Assembly: GCF_001921825.1 (NCBI RefSeq)
Contig: NZ_MSJL01000016.1
Location: 1-46,320, forward strand
Length of the DNA: 46,320 nucleotides
Direction: 5' to 3'
Origin: Streptococcus acidominimus
GTDB taxonomy: Bacteria > Bacillota > Bacilli > Lactobacillales > Streptococcaceae
In this document: one piece after another, positions 29,601 to 36,706 of the stretch
Layout of the letters: each line of letters starts with the position of its first letter
How positions within the stretch are numbered: position 1 is the stretch's first letter
Position numbers and translations under genes: made by a program
The notes under the pieces: model-generated
What the model was told of the DNA's origin: nothing
Database searches by the model: none
Seen by the model: the letters and a program-made list of their open reading frames with translations, nothing else

Positions 29601-32600
29601 AATCATCCGATGGACTTTCTGGTACCAGATGGAGGGTGTAGACACCTTGTCGGCTCTTGTCCTCTGACTCGGTAAAGATTTTAACCATGTTATTTTCAGC
29701 TGGCAGGACTGTGATCGCTACGTTGCTGTTCCTATTGAAAGCTGTGATCCTCTCACCGGTAAGGACTGTCATTTCTGGTGAAATATAGTCCTCTGTCAAC
29801 ACCCGGTTATCTATCCGAATCTCGGTCAGACTCGCATCACTATGACGCTCAAAGGATTCGACAGCAGTCAGCAATTCAACTTCGGCAAGACCGACTGATG
29901 GCTTACGGTTCCCCAAATCTTCATCTGAATTTTCAACCGTCATGGTAAAGACGACTGCTGGCACAGGATTGGCTAAATTGTAGACAATCTTCATGAGACC
30001 ATTAACACTCTCACGAGAGGCTTCCGTAGCTTCAATTCTACTTGCTTCCTCACCATTGCCCCTGCTCCAAGAAAACTGTACTGATTTTGGTAGTCGGAGA
30101 GACCAGCTATCTCGGTGATAGTAGGCAACAACTCGGGTAATATTTTGGGCGGTATCATAGGTAAAGGAAATACTTGCATCTCGATCTCCTGCTTGGGCAG
30201 CCTCGTAGTTAGACCAGATGGTTGGGTTTGGTCCACCAGCATCATTGGAAGATACCGTCAAGTCTCTGTTGTTAATCGCAGAGAGAGTATCAGACTGTTG
30301 ATTGGCTGGAATATCTTGATTTATACGAACAGCAACTGGTGCCACATTTTCACCGATCGTAATGGTCTTGTCTGCCACACGAATGCTAGCTACAATAGGG
30401 AGAATATCCCCTAAGACATTGACATGACCATTCACTTGTAGCAAGCCCGTAGTGTTATAGGCTTCATTAGCTGGTAATTCCCACTCAACTGGAAATTGGG
30501 AGGAAAGCAAACTACCATCCGCTAGATAGGCTTGGGCAACATCTGGTAAGGTTGGAACCTGCCCTCTTTCGGTAGCGAGACTGATATTCTTGATAGCGGC
30601 TACTTGATCAATAACGGATACCAAAATATCGACAGGGAGACCTGTTTCTGCCATAGTCCCCTTGGCTACAAAGGATTCACCTGTCGCTTGAGCAATCGCG
30701 ATTTCTTCTTGATCGAAAGTTAATGCTTTTTCTCCCTCACTACCATCTTGATAGCGCACTCGAACCACTTGCGGTAGTTGTAGAGAACCTCCCTTTTTCA
30801 GATAGATGGTCTTAGAAGCTAGGTAACTATCTAGTGCCGTGCTATCTTTTTCCTTGCTTCCTTGAACGGAGAAATTCACATGAGCAGCTTCTAGACCCTC
30901 TGCACTAGCACTGACACGTACCTCTCCACTTTCGCCCGTCATCTGTACAATTGCCAAGACTTTTCCTGCATAAGCCTTGCGGTTGTTATCTTGGTAGGAC
31001 TGATGATCAACGGCATTCCCATTATCCATTGCTACTAATCGAGCAGGACCATCTACTGTGATAGAGATCGGCTGATTGGCTGTGATAACGGGACGTCCCT
31101 CTTGATCCAGAACATCTATTTCAATATACTCTAGCGATTTATCGGTCACCTTACTTGGCTTCTTGACCGTCTTAGCAACTAGGTGGTGGGCTGGACCAAA
31201 GCCAGTAACTTCTTTCACTCCAACTGTGTTGCCAATCTCCCGACCATTCTCATCGTAGGCAACCGCTTTCAATTTGCCAGAACGATATGGTACATTCCAA
31301 GTTAAGTAGAGATTTTGATGCTCGTTGGCTTTCTTATCAGCTCCAGTATAGAGTTGGTAGCGATAACCTGCCGCTGTCTGTTGCTTGGTGAAAGCCTTAC
31401 TGCCTAGATCTGTTTCCCGTCCATTCTCATCCACGTGGATCAGTTTCACCTTAGCTGCATTGGAATAGACCACAACCTCTACTTGATTTTGACCATCTTT
31501 TGCAAGGGCAGACTCTTCCCAAGTTCCCGGTACAAGATGGAGGGTTGTATCTCTTTCATTCCACTGACTTCTGTAAAAATAGTAGGAATCCTTAGGAAAT
31601 CCTGCTGTATCAACAATGCCAAAATAAGAACTCTTCGGCGCTGGCCAAGTTCCGACAGATCCTGAACCAACCCCGTTCCAAGGTGTTGGCTCACCCAGAT
31701 AGTCAAATCCTGTCCAGACAAATTCTCCAGCGACGAAATCTCGGGTAATGACATCGTACCAAGCCTGACTGGCTACATGTCCCCAACCGACCGCACTCTG
31801 GTCATAGGAGGTCAACTGCTTATCCGGTCTACGGGTATTGCCCTTAACGTTGTAGACACCTCGACTATTGACAGCGGAAGCTGTTTCAGAACCGTAGATA
31901 ATCCAATCTGGATGTTCCTGATGACCTTGGTCATACTTACGACCGTCAGCATAGTTGTAGCCGACAATTCCCTTTTGTCCCGTATGTTGGCTAAGAGCTT
32001 CAGCCATGCCAATCGCTTCTCTCCACTTATCCTTGAGCTTGTTATCTCCAAGGGTAGCAGGGCGGGAATCGTCCACTTCTGCAATCCAGTTAATCAGCTG
32101 ACGAATAACTTGTGGATAGTTGGAAACATTTCCAGAAAAGCCTTCCATCACCTCGTTACCAGTTGACCACATGATAATCGACGGATCATTGATACCGCTC
32201 TTGACCATCTGCTTGAGGTGGTATTCAGCCCAGGTCTGGTTAGCATTTGCATTCGCCAAGCCTTTTACACTATCACCAATCCTCACATTGAACCAACGGG
32301 CATAGTCATTGGTGTTTCCATTTTTTGCATAGTGCCATGTATCAAAGGCTTCATCAATCAGGAGCATTCCCTTACGATTGGCTATATCTTTCATGACACG
32401 GGCAGCTGGGTTATGGGTGACCCGAACAGCATTAACCCCCATATCTTTTAAAATATCAAACTGTCTCTCGATTGCATCATAGTAGGCGGCTGAACCAAGA
32501 GACCCTTGGTCATGGTGCATCGAAACACCTTTTAGTTTGACAGCTTGACCATTTAATTTAAAGCCTGTATTGTTATCAAATGAGATGAACCGGAAACCAA

Positions 32601-34047
32601 CTTCCTGATCCCTAGACTGAATTTTCTCATCATTTTTATAAATATCTGTTCGTAAGATATAAAGGTTTGGATTTTCCAAAGACCATAGGTCTGGTCGGAC
32701 AAGCCTAAATTGATTACTAATAGTCGCTTCTTGGTTGGTCTCAAGCGTTCTAAGAACAGACTTAGAAGATTCTGCGACCTTTTCTCCTACACTACCGTCA
32801 CTATTGCGTCTGAAGAGGCTAGTTTGAACAGCAACCTCGCCGCTTTCGTTTCCTTGATTGAGAACCTTAGTCTCTACTACAATCTGGCTACCTGTATCTG
32901 ATGCATAGGTCGTCGCCAAATCAGGTGTCTTCATAACAACGCCGTACTGAGCTAGATGAATAGTTGGCTCAAAATTCAAATGGACAGAGCGGTAAATACC
33001 ACTTCCAGAGTACCAACGCGAACTTGGCAGATTATTTACAACCTTAACTGCCAATACATTTTCTTGATGTGGTTTAATATAATCCGTTAAATCAAAGCTA
33101 AATGCAGTATAGCCATTTGGATGAACTCCCAAAGATTGACCATTGATAAAGACTTCTGTTTCCATATAGGCTCCATCAAAGTCTAGGCTCACCCGTCCTT
33201 TTGCTGCTTCTTCTCCAATCGCAAAGACCTTGCGGTACCAGCCAATACCTCCTGGCTTATAGCCACTTTCTGCCTCTCCTGCCCTTGTATAATCCTGCGT
33301 CAAGCTAAAATCATGGGGGAGGTTGATTAGCTTCCAGCTCGAATCGTCATAGGTGGGAGTGGAAGCTCCTGCCCGATCACCTAGGCTAAATTTCCAGTCA
33401 TTATCAAACTGGACTTTCTTATCCTTTTCATTGTAATAATTAACTTTTTGCCACACTTCGGGAGATTTTATGGAAGCAGCTTCTGATGGAGTCTCTTCTA
33501 CTGAACGAAGTTTCCTTAGTGCAGGTTGTTCCTCTGCTGGTGTACCTGCAACAATTGAAGAAGTCGACTGGCTTGTTGCAGGGGTGGAATCTACTGGCTG
33601 ACTGGACGGAAGCGACTGATTAGCTTCCGTTTTAGAAACTTCCTGTGACAGACTTTCTGCTGAATCCTGCTTCTCGATGACCAGCCCTTCCTCTGGCTTA
33701 GCTATTTCCTGTTCTTTCTCTACTTGCTTCGTTTCTACACTAGGAGCGTTCTCCTTGCTTTTTAATTCCTCCTTGGAGGATTCTGGATTTTCTGCTACCG
33801 TTGTCGAGGTTTCCCCGGTAGCCTCACGAATCTCCTCTACGGGATGAGAAGTCTCTTCGTCAGTTACGGGAGCTTCTATTTTGGTCTCTGTTAGCGATTG
33901 ACCAGCTTCTACATTCTCTGCCTCTACAATTTCTTGAGCACTGGCTGGACTGCTCAAAAAACTAAGACCAATCAAAACAGAACACACTCCTACCGTAGCC
34001 TTACGAAGACTATAAGTACATTTCTTTTGCAAGAAAAATTTTTCCAT
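20635..34047 (-). CDS. Giant LPXTG surface enzyme with GH2, GH84 and GH20 domains
   Basis: 4470 residues, about 490 kDa by average residue mass. YSIRK-type signal (YSLRKATVG, residues 12-20), then a Glu/Ser-rich linker to about 200. GH2 beta-galactosidase, BgaA-like (about 205-1080): acid/base Glu632 in STGNEVMEG, nucleophile Glu721 in YGSETAS. Big_4-like and beta-sandwich modules follow to about 1460, then a CBM32 (about 1490-1640). GH84 N-acetylglucosaminidase (about 1670-2290): GFIEGYYGNPWS at 1826, Asp pair 1943-1944 in ILADDAP. Seven discoidin-like or diverged sandwich modules (about 2300-3300). GH20 (about 3385-3870): VRGFVLDVGR, HLNDN, catalytic Asp3704-Glu3705 in HLGVDEFEG. LamG-like (about 3900-4060), another CBM32 (4080-4210), FIVAR-like helix, G5-like module, LPQTN at 4436. 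It should strip galactose and N-acetylhexosamines from host glycans. Exact sugars and linkages are inferred. A cre-overlapped promoter precedes it; mglBAC follows. Confidence 0.93.
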   Translation of the reverse strand: MEKFFLQKKCTYSLRKATVGVCSVLIGLSFLSSPASAQEIVEAENVEAGQSLTETKIEAPVTDEETSHPVEEIREATGETSTTVAENPESSKEELKSKENAPSVETKQVEKEQEIAKPEEGLVIEKQDSAESLSQEVSKTEANQSLPSSQPVDSTPATSQSTSSIVAGTPAEEQPALRKLRSVEETPSEAASIKSPEVWQKVNYYNEKDKKVQFDNDWKFSLGDRAGASTPTYDDSSWKLINLPHDFSLTQDYTRAGEAESGYKPGGIGWYRKVFAIGEEAAKGRVSLDFDGAYMETEVFINGQSLGVHPNGYTAFSFDLTDYIKPHQENVLAVKVVNNLPSSRWYSGSGIYRSVHLNFEPTIHLAQYGVVMKTPDLATTYASDTGSQIVVETKVLNQGNESGEVAVQTSLFRRNSDGSVGEKVAESSKSVLRTLETNQEATISNQFRLVRPDLWSLENPNLYILRTDIYKNDEKIQSRDQEVGFRFISFDNNTGFKLNGQAVKLKGVSMHHDQGSLGSAAYYDAIERQFDILKDMGVNAVRVTHNPAARVMKDIANRKGMLLIDEAFDTWHYAKNGNTNDYARWFNVRIGDSVKGLANANANQTWAEYHLKQMVKSGINDPSIIMWSTGNEVMEGFSGNVSNYPQVIRQLINWIAEVDDSRPATLGDNKLKDKWREAIGMAEALSQHTGQKGIVGYNYADGRKYDQGHQEHPDWIIYGSETASAVNSRGVYNVKGNTRRPDKQLTSYDQSAVGWGHVASQAWYDVITRDFVAGEFVWTGFDYLGEPTPWNGVGSGSVGTWPAPKSSYFGIVDTAGFPKDSYYFYRSQWNERDTTLHLVPGTWEESALAKDGQNQVEVVVYSNAAKVKLIHVDENGRETDLGSKAFTKQQTAAGYRYQLYTGADKKANEHQNLYLTWNVPYRSGKLKAVAYDENGREIGNTVGVKEVTGFGPAHHLVAKTVKKPSKVTDKSLEYIEIDVLDQEGRPVITANQPISITVDGPARLVAMDNGNAVDHQSYQDNNRKAYAGKVLAIVQMTGESGEVRVSASAEGLEAAHVNFSVQGSKEKDSTALDSYLASKTIYLKKGGSLQLPQVVRVRYQDGSEGEKALTFDQEEIAIAQATGESFVAKGTMAETGLPVDILVSVIDQVAAIKNISLATERGQVPTLPDVAQAYLADGSLLSSQFPVEWELPANEAYNTTGLLQVNGHVNVLGDILPIVASIRVADKTITIGENVAPVAVRINQDIPANQQSDTLSAINNRDLTVSSNDAGGPNPTIWSNYEAAQAGDRDASISFTYDTAQNITRVVAYYHRDSWSLRLPKSVQFSWSRGNGEEASRIEATEASRESVNGLMKIVYNLANPVPAVVFTMTVENSDEDLGNRKPSVGLAEVELLTAVESFERHSDASLTEIRIDNRVLTEDYISPEMTVLTGERITAFNRNSNVAITVLPAENNMVKIFTESEDKSRQGVYTLHLVPESPSDDYVPLAETTVTAGSTQPGEDNRVENTLDAESDTIWHSAWAGTDLANLWLSLDAGKVRKLNGLAYVARSDGSPNGKIIDYKIYASTDQQNWQLVKTGQFNEGDQWQEAAFEPIDARYIKLQAVHTLGDGNRDNRFMSAAEIRVRELKEEVPQPEPEQPQPDAGGTDGTVELADSYIAPNPPSAEAVEQALRDPNYLTKEYTIYPKPRTKTYGDGLVRLDQGVNLVIGSGVDIYTRNRIKEVLQTNQISYTTSATPQENVTNIFLGIHGQDTEATRHQASEGIASDLYNKIDAYSLVIRNGAISVVGKDTDAVFYGLTSLKHILKDSPQPVLRELKIEDFADIKNRGFIEGYYGNPWSNQDRAELMKFGGDLKLTQYFFAPKDDPYHNSRWRDLYPEEKLAEIKELARVGNQSKTRYVWTIHPFMHNRMRFDNDTVYQEDLAVIKAKFSQLLDAGVREFGILADDAPNPAGGFDSYNRLMRDLTDWLGEKQSQYSGLRKEMIFVPHEYWGNGREAELKSLNQNLPATSSLTLTGGRIWGEVSSNFLQGYRTNITADGASYRPIQLWINWPTTDNSKQHLILGGGEKFLHPNVDPSLLAGIMLNPMQQSEPSKIALFSVAQYTWDIWESEEEARRINDQAFNFVETGTFRESEGSRAFRELGKHMINQNMDSRVVKLEESLELAPKLTAFLNKLEGKQDVSAEREELLREFKKLKDAALYYKANGHERMKEQIVYWLDNTVDQMDALEKLLEATKHIGSEQTAPLWENYKAGLDLYKQSQTHEFWYVNGYQKAELGVQHIRPFILTLLQNLSQEVETALDPSQLQTRFITNREVDSRDVDRILDGDLSTHILSSTPNTLATGDYVGLEFNRPVPIHTLGFAMGTAANLRDTFSQAELQYLNEQDEWVVLRDHNYRGNEDTLQLENLSIKAKAVRLIATASKSNTWLGVREIAINRPLEAARPDGQVTGTITTSNNLIYKYGTNQDKALDGNPATEAMYASSDGSDTTPSDSWIQLNLDRVRPVSQVTIIQGSSDKIANGVVEYSEDGVNWQSLATVAGEQNIILPTNIRAKAIRIKNQSPLNRWWRIAEFKVESQEGVSDYTDTSVDSLQSTKTLVVDDVYRMGLEEAASLNSGDYIGLRLDRIHELADLQVEGQTDLTLLYSPNGVEWYPASERSNQPLARYIRLVNQTDTAKTIGGTSLTVTTKEIESPSLDYTSLAINPHYGDNDVRTLNNLGDLFDGKFDRHVQFADAPRENDMIILSLGQERAVKKVRAYIQDGTVDYLRDGKIQVSADGQNWVDLVTIGDGVSNAVGDDSLTDGWVHDSENPGNRYIEGSLDTPVNALYLRILATADYPHRFLSFTELVLNDGEFVKQVNDPTVVTTGKETRNSLATNLVDGKVLTSYRTKEDRGELLYRLSENTHHNHITLVSNAGADMPVRVQARVTTAVEPHAQNVSSQWIDLGSVDSSFATLILPASAKNLLDIKLSWESPGLETYELKTYHQPLEEEEPPTVDPAAYHRHKVNQAIGATATANDTETDYWGADKAIDGIINPEAAKREQSRWATNPGSQEKILTIRLSEERDIEKIKITWERENIKGFRLESSLDGQDYRPVYSKTDDSYVRKESVIQLDQPTRAREIRLIVDNYDGGDINWASVSLYELELIGSEDLENLAYKKTASASASEDPALSPDKAFDGKLDTRWASSVGHDQKVLSVDLGEVRDVASVVLEWERKNASHYAIEVSQNGQDWTRVKTLTAKPEDFTDIINLDQSQQARYVRLLVDQFDDTAEVRDGRSVTWATVSLYELNVFGKKIVKDEPQVEEENQQSLEEIARQLQIPAISGDMGRWTLPQVPDGVTIEFIGADFEQIIDHDLTVYQPLVDTTVSVNYRLKRGSEVYETPAHEVLVSGKYQVEATDNAPLRILPGLAEWKGLEGHFMATPNSRIVVHPKDKEALKTAVESFQEDYRAITGRDITIVYAETANAGDFYFELNQKDAGLKTEGYRMTIGDAIQVEASHQTGAFWSTQTLLQSLKQDKDKIAKGLVRDYPKYSVRGFVLDVGRKPVELSTLKAIIKTMSWYKMNDFQIHLNDNYIWVEEFQNTEDPYGAYSAFRLESSIKEGGNGGLNKADLTAKDHFYTKKEFKDLIAFAKERGIQIVPEIDAPAHSLALTKVRPDLVMRDKAVRRWVDHLEVSDPASLEFVKEIWNDYIDGQDATFAGTDVIHLGVDEFEGNNEAFRAFTDALLKYAISKGKTPRFWGSLSAKPGTTPVHVEGAQMNVWNSYWAKPKDMYQDGYTLINTLDEQLYIVPKAGYYADFLNGEYLYNNWEANRYGNLILPAGSPQVAGAAFAIWNDMIGRKANGIVDYDLYKRFEAVLPALTAKMWGNRDSGDYRRVKESLEAIGGPVGENPYHKVATKTDTVLKYKFNLHSLDDVSGNDYDGLRKVGADYEAGREQTGLRLNGGESYVETPIAHVGPNNSFSAWVKLAADAEGEQILLESDYAAVKLVQKETGRVGYSIENYDHSFNYTLPRDQWVHLTIKGYEGQTQLYINNELVDTLSSSQTGGKSATLTLPTRYIGSRTKAMKGWIDEVTIGQEQPSADGALATNGWTFRTDNENEDGRIANAFDGDHSSIWHTKWQPVKQELPATIQIDMQEPHAIDYLTYIPRQVGQNGWIRRYKIYSKLTESEDFRLIKEGELPEDATSKKLDFDAHQARYLKIEVLEGHAGFGSAAEFIVGKTDRKGDLARLISEAKAHELLADSYLASTIAHLVKVLQRAEAVQADTAASAETVEQSRQALERAIRNLFAKVDMQSGRPLVEDISYDLPELPIQREERSETQPIPFETLIRVNPELEKGVSRIVQLGQGGVRTIVTEYLTVGDRKISKVLSDLVTKEAVDQIVEVGTKVTVQKPETKIVKTPKVEKQPVLLTDKPALEPKVENPSLLSAAKSADKGDRSAKTLPQTNSQASTLLTSLGLAGLLAGLDLAKGRRKKKE

Positions 34048-34147
34048 TATGAACTCCTTTTCTAATTACAGAACTTTTTACAATAAACCTCTTCTTTTCC
34101 TCCTCGCTCTTTTTATTAAAAAGTCTGTATTTATTATATCAATATAG

Positions 34148-34176
34148 ATTGTAAACGCTTTCTTTGATTTTGTCAA
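34148..34176 (-). promoter_or_regulatory. Promoter of the giant gene with overlapping cre-like site
   Basis: Minus strand: TTGACA (34171-34176), 17 nt, TACAAT (34148-34153). A cre-like site, plus strand TGTAAACGCTTTCT (34150-34163, 13 of 14), overlaps the -10 and spacer, so CcpA binding would exclude polymerase. AAGGAG lies 6 nt before the ATG. Confidence 0.75.
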
Positions 34177-34283
34177 TAAAAATATTTGAATAAGAGGATA
34201 AATATAGGAAAAATTCTTCTTCCCTTGAATAGGCACTCGAACGAGGGAAGCTAGGGGAGTTTATAAAATACATTGCTGTGTAA

Positions 34284-34498
34284 TATAGTCATTTAGTTTA
34301 TCTTTTATTACTTCGTTAACTCGCCTTGCTGTACCATTGAGAAAAGTTACACTTTTCTTATCTGTCACTTGAAATAGTTATCAACTATTTCAACTACCTG
34401 CGACTTTTAACGAAAACTTCGTTTTCTTCATTTCCCACCTCAAACAGTCTCTCCCCAGACTGTTTGAGCTAGTACTAAAAATAAACTAAACGGCTATA
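34284..34498. mobile_element. MITE-like element B (215 bp) with hairpin cargo
   Basis: Left end TATAGTCATTTAGTTTATCT; right end complement of TATAGCCGTTTAGTTTATTT. Cargo includes GAAAAGT-TAC-ACTTTTC, a stem TTGAAATAGTT-GAT-AACTATTTCAA (minus strand), AAAAC-GAA-GTTTT and CTCAAACAGTCT...AGACTGTTTGAG. It is flanked by an 18-bp direct repeat (34262-34279 and 34495-34512). No gene. Confidence 0.7.
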
Positions 34499-34544
34499 AA
34501 ATACATTGCTGTATCAAAAGTAGCAATATATGCTAACTCACTAT

Positions 34545-34580
34545 AAAAGACCTCCTAGTTCTATCATAAACTAGGAGGTC
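34545..34580 (-). terminator. Terminator of the hemW-TIGR01906 operon
   Basis: A perfect 12-bp stem GACCTCCTAGTT/AACTAGGAGGTC with an 8-nt loop; minus-strand tail CTTTTATAG. It starts 8 nt after the stop of the small ORF at 34589-34711, not after the TIGR01906 stop. Confidence 0.85.
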
Positions 34581-34588
34581 GCTGTTAA

Positions 34589-34711
34589 CTATTGAAAATC
34601 ATATCGGAAAGGCTTCTTTTCTTCATCTCTTTGCCATGCTGGAACAAACACCTCTCTTGGCTTAGGCAAAGGCTTCCTTTCCTCATAGAACCTTCTTTCG
34701 GGAATGGCACA
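34589..34711 (-). CDS. Small protein-like ORF, or displaced C-terminal tail of the TIGR01906 protein
   Basis: Open for 40 codons with no ATG; the only upstream start-like codon is ATT at 34705. The residues look like real protein: [15 protein letters not shown], then VPAWQRDEEKKPFRYDFQ and TAG. The frame overlaps the 3' end of the TIGR01906 gene and the operon terminator follows its stop by 8 nt, which suggests that translation was meant to end here. It may be a separate small gene with a lost or rare start, or the cytoplasmic tail of the preceding membrane protein reached by a +1 shift. Not recognised as a named family. Confidence 0.4.
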   Translation of the reverse strand, partial: CAIPERRFYEERKPLPKPREVFVPAWQRDEEKKPFRYDFQ

Positions 34712-35312
34712 TCACTATCATAGCAAAGCAAAATCCTTCATATAGGACGAAGAAAAGCAGGAAGCAATGGAGGAAAAATGCTGCTGGTAAAATATGGATC
34801 ACTGGATCGGTATAAGGATTAAAGAGCCAGCTACTATCCCCAGCAAAGAGAATCTGGTGAAAGAGGGTAAAAAAGCGATCGAAGCCCACAATCATTCCAA
34901 AAATCCCAATCACAATCGGCAAGATTGCTGCCGTGACAAAGGCAGAACGATATAGACTGCCGTAGCCCTTTTTCACTATCTTTTTCCAAAAAGATAGAAA
35001 TCCTGGCAAGGTCATCAGAAAAACAGCCTGAGCAAGATGGAAAAGCCACTTGACTTGCTGAAAATGGTGTAAACCGCTTGCTGATGAAGGAAAACTAGGC
35101 ATAGATAAAGTATGCTCCCAAGGCAGGGTCAGATAACGCAAGAGGATATTAAAATTATGACTGATCGTGGCAGGCTTCATATAGACTACTTTTTCTAATT
35201 CTAACCATTGAATTTCCAAAGGATAAAAAATCCAAGCCAGATAGATCGTCCATACAATAGCTGCTGACAAGATAAAAAGAAGACTTGCAACTAAGGAAAT
35301 TTTACTGTTCAT
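34683..35312 (-). CDS. TIGR01906-family integral membrane protein
   Basis: 209 residues, function unknown in the family. Four main hydrophobic segments: near the N-terminus ([18 protein letters not shown]), around [33 protein letters not shown], and near the end ([18 protein letters not shown]). I prefer ATG 35312 (MNSKIS) since GGAG lies 5 nt before it; an ATG five codons earlier has no good site. It overlaps the upstream HAD gene by 11 nt. The encoded end is short and basic (HSRKKVL); see the adjacent ORF at 34589-34711 for a possible missing tail. Confidence 0.8.
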   Translation of the reverse strand: MNSKISLVASLLFILSAAIVWTIYLAWIFYPLEIQWLELEKVVYMKPATISHNFNILLRYLTLPWEHTLSMPSFPSSASGLHHFQQVKWLFHLAQAVFLMTLPGFLSFWKKIVKKGYGSLYRSAFVTAAILPIVIGIFGMIVGFDRFFTLFHQILFAGDSSWLFNPYTDPVIHILPAAFFLHCFLLFFVLYEGFCFAMIVMCHSRKKVL

Positions 35313-36075
35313 CGAAGCTCCATTCATCCAGACTATTCAGAACGTGGGTAGGAGCTAGGGGCAGTGTTGCCACCTCTTCTGGCTTGGTAAAGCCCGTCAA
35401 CACAAGGAGGGTTGGAAATCCGTTATCAATCCCTGCCCGAATATCTGTCAGATAATTGTCCCCAACCATGAGGGTAGCGCTCTTTTCTGTTCCCAAAAGA
35501 GCCAGAGCATTGTCCATAATAATCGCTTGAGGCTTCCCGATAATGGTCGCCTTGACCCGCGTCGCTGCTTCTAGCAAGGCAATCAAGGAACCTGCTCCCG
35601 GTAACAATCCACGTTCGGTCGGAATATTCAAATCGGGGTTGGTGCCAATAAAGACCGCCCCTTTTTGAATAGCTAAGGTAGCAATGGTCATTTTTTCATA
35701 GGTCAAATCGGTATCAAGTCCAACCACGACATAGGCTGGATTGTCTAAGTCTTCCGCATATCCTGCTTCTGCAATCGCTGATTTGAGACCATCTTCTCCA
35801 ATCACATAGGCTGTCTTTACCTTTCCCACTTGATTCATATAATCAACTGTCGCAAGGCTGGCAGTATAGATGGTATCAAGCGGTGTCTCAATGTTGAACT
35901 GTTCCCGCAACATGGTCTGAACTGCTTCCGGCCGACGGGTTGTATTGTTGGTAACAAAGAGATAGGGGAGGTTGCGCTCCTGCAAGGCATGGATAAAGCG
36001 CTTCCCTGCTGGAATAGGCTCTTTCCCCTTGTAAATCGTTCCGTCTAAATCAATTAAATATCCTGTATAGGGCAT
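35302..36075 (-). CDS. HAD-superfamily hydrolase, NagD / TIGR01457-like
   Basis: Probable sugar- or nucleotide-phosphate phosphatase of HAD class IIA. 257 residues from [23 protein letters not shown] just before this ATG rules out an upstream in-frame ATG. Motif I is DLDGT; motif II is FVTNNT; a later Lys lies in GKPQ; motif IV is [10 protein letters not shown]. The substrate is not shown by the sequence. It starts 10 nt after the NUDIX stop and overlaps the TIGR01906 gene, so it is part of the same operon. Confidence 0.88.
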   Translation of the reverse strand: MPYTGYLIDLDGTIYKGKEPIPAGKRFIHALQERNLPYLFVTNNTTRRPEAVQTMLREQFNIETPLDTIYTASLATVDYMNQVGKVKTAYVIGEDGLKSAIAEAGYAEDLDNPAYVVVGLDTDLTYEKMTIATLAIQKGAVFIGTNPDLNIPTERGLLPGAGSLIALLEAATRVKATIIGKPQAIIMDNALALLGTEKSATLMVGDNYLTDIRAGIDNGFPTLLVLTGFTKPEEVATLPLAPTHVLNSLDEWSFDEQ

Positions 36076-36085
36076 CCTCTTCTCC

Positions 36086-36706
36086 TCATTCAAATCGTGT
36101 TTCCCAATGTTCAGCTTGATGAGCTTCAAAACAGAGGGCTATCTGGTCTGCTGTATTTTTCATCAAGGCAAGTGCTGGCAAGTCATCTAAAGCAAAATAG
36201 GCGCTCGCAATGGTTTCGGAATTGGCTTGAAACTGCCCACCGAGCGACCGGCAGAGATAAAAGAGCTTGGTCACATGGTATGCCGAACGACTGGGATTGC
36301 TTTTGGTCTTATCCAAAACTGCTACCAAGCGCAGGACTTCTACATCAAGGCCTGCCTCCTCACGGACTTCCTTGATGGTATTGTCCATAGTGGACTGGTC
36401 CACATCACACCAGCCACCGGGCAGGGACCACAAGCCGTCCCTTTCCTGAACTAGAAGAATTTTGTGACCTTCTATAATAGCAGCTCTTGTATCCAGCTTC
36501 GGAGTTTGATAGCCTGCTTCATTGCAGAACAACTCCTCTACCCGCTCCAAGGACAAGCCCGACGGTTCAAGGAGCATTTCTGCTGCTATTTGACGAATTT
36601 CTTCAAAGCGTTCCATATCATAGACATCCTTACTATAAGCAAGCCCTGTCTGCGCTAAGGCCTGCAAGCGAATAGCCCACTTGAGCCAATTAGTTTCTGC
36701 TGTCAT
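36086..36706 (-). CDS. NUDIX hydrolase with N-terminal helical domain
   Basis: 206 residues from MTAETNW (GGAGGAGACGGG just upstream). Residues 1-65 form the helical N-terminal domain seen in ADP-ribose or nucleoside-diphosphate NUDIX enzymes. The NUDIX box runs from GGWCDVD to KEVREEAGL; two positions differ from GX5EX7REUXEEXGU: the first Glu is Gln, and Arg is Lys. The metal-binding REEAGL core remains. Likely ADP-sugar or similar diphosphate cleavage; substrate unknown. Overlaps the thioesterase gene by 17 nt. Confidence 0.85.
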   Translation of the reverse strand: MTAETNWLKWAIRLQALAQTGLAYSKDVYDMERFEEIRQIAAEMLLEPSGLSLERVEELFCNEAGYQTPKLDTRAAIIEGHKILLVQERDGLWSLPGGWCDVDQSTMDNTIKEVREEAGLDVEVLRLVAVLDKTKSNPSRSAYHVTKLFYLCRSLGGQFQANSETIASAYFALDDLPALALMKNTADQIALCFEAHQAEHWETRFE

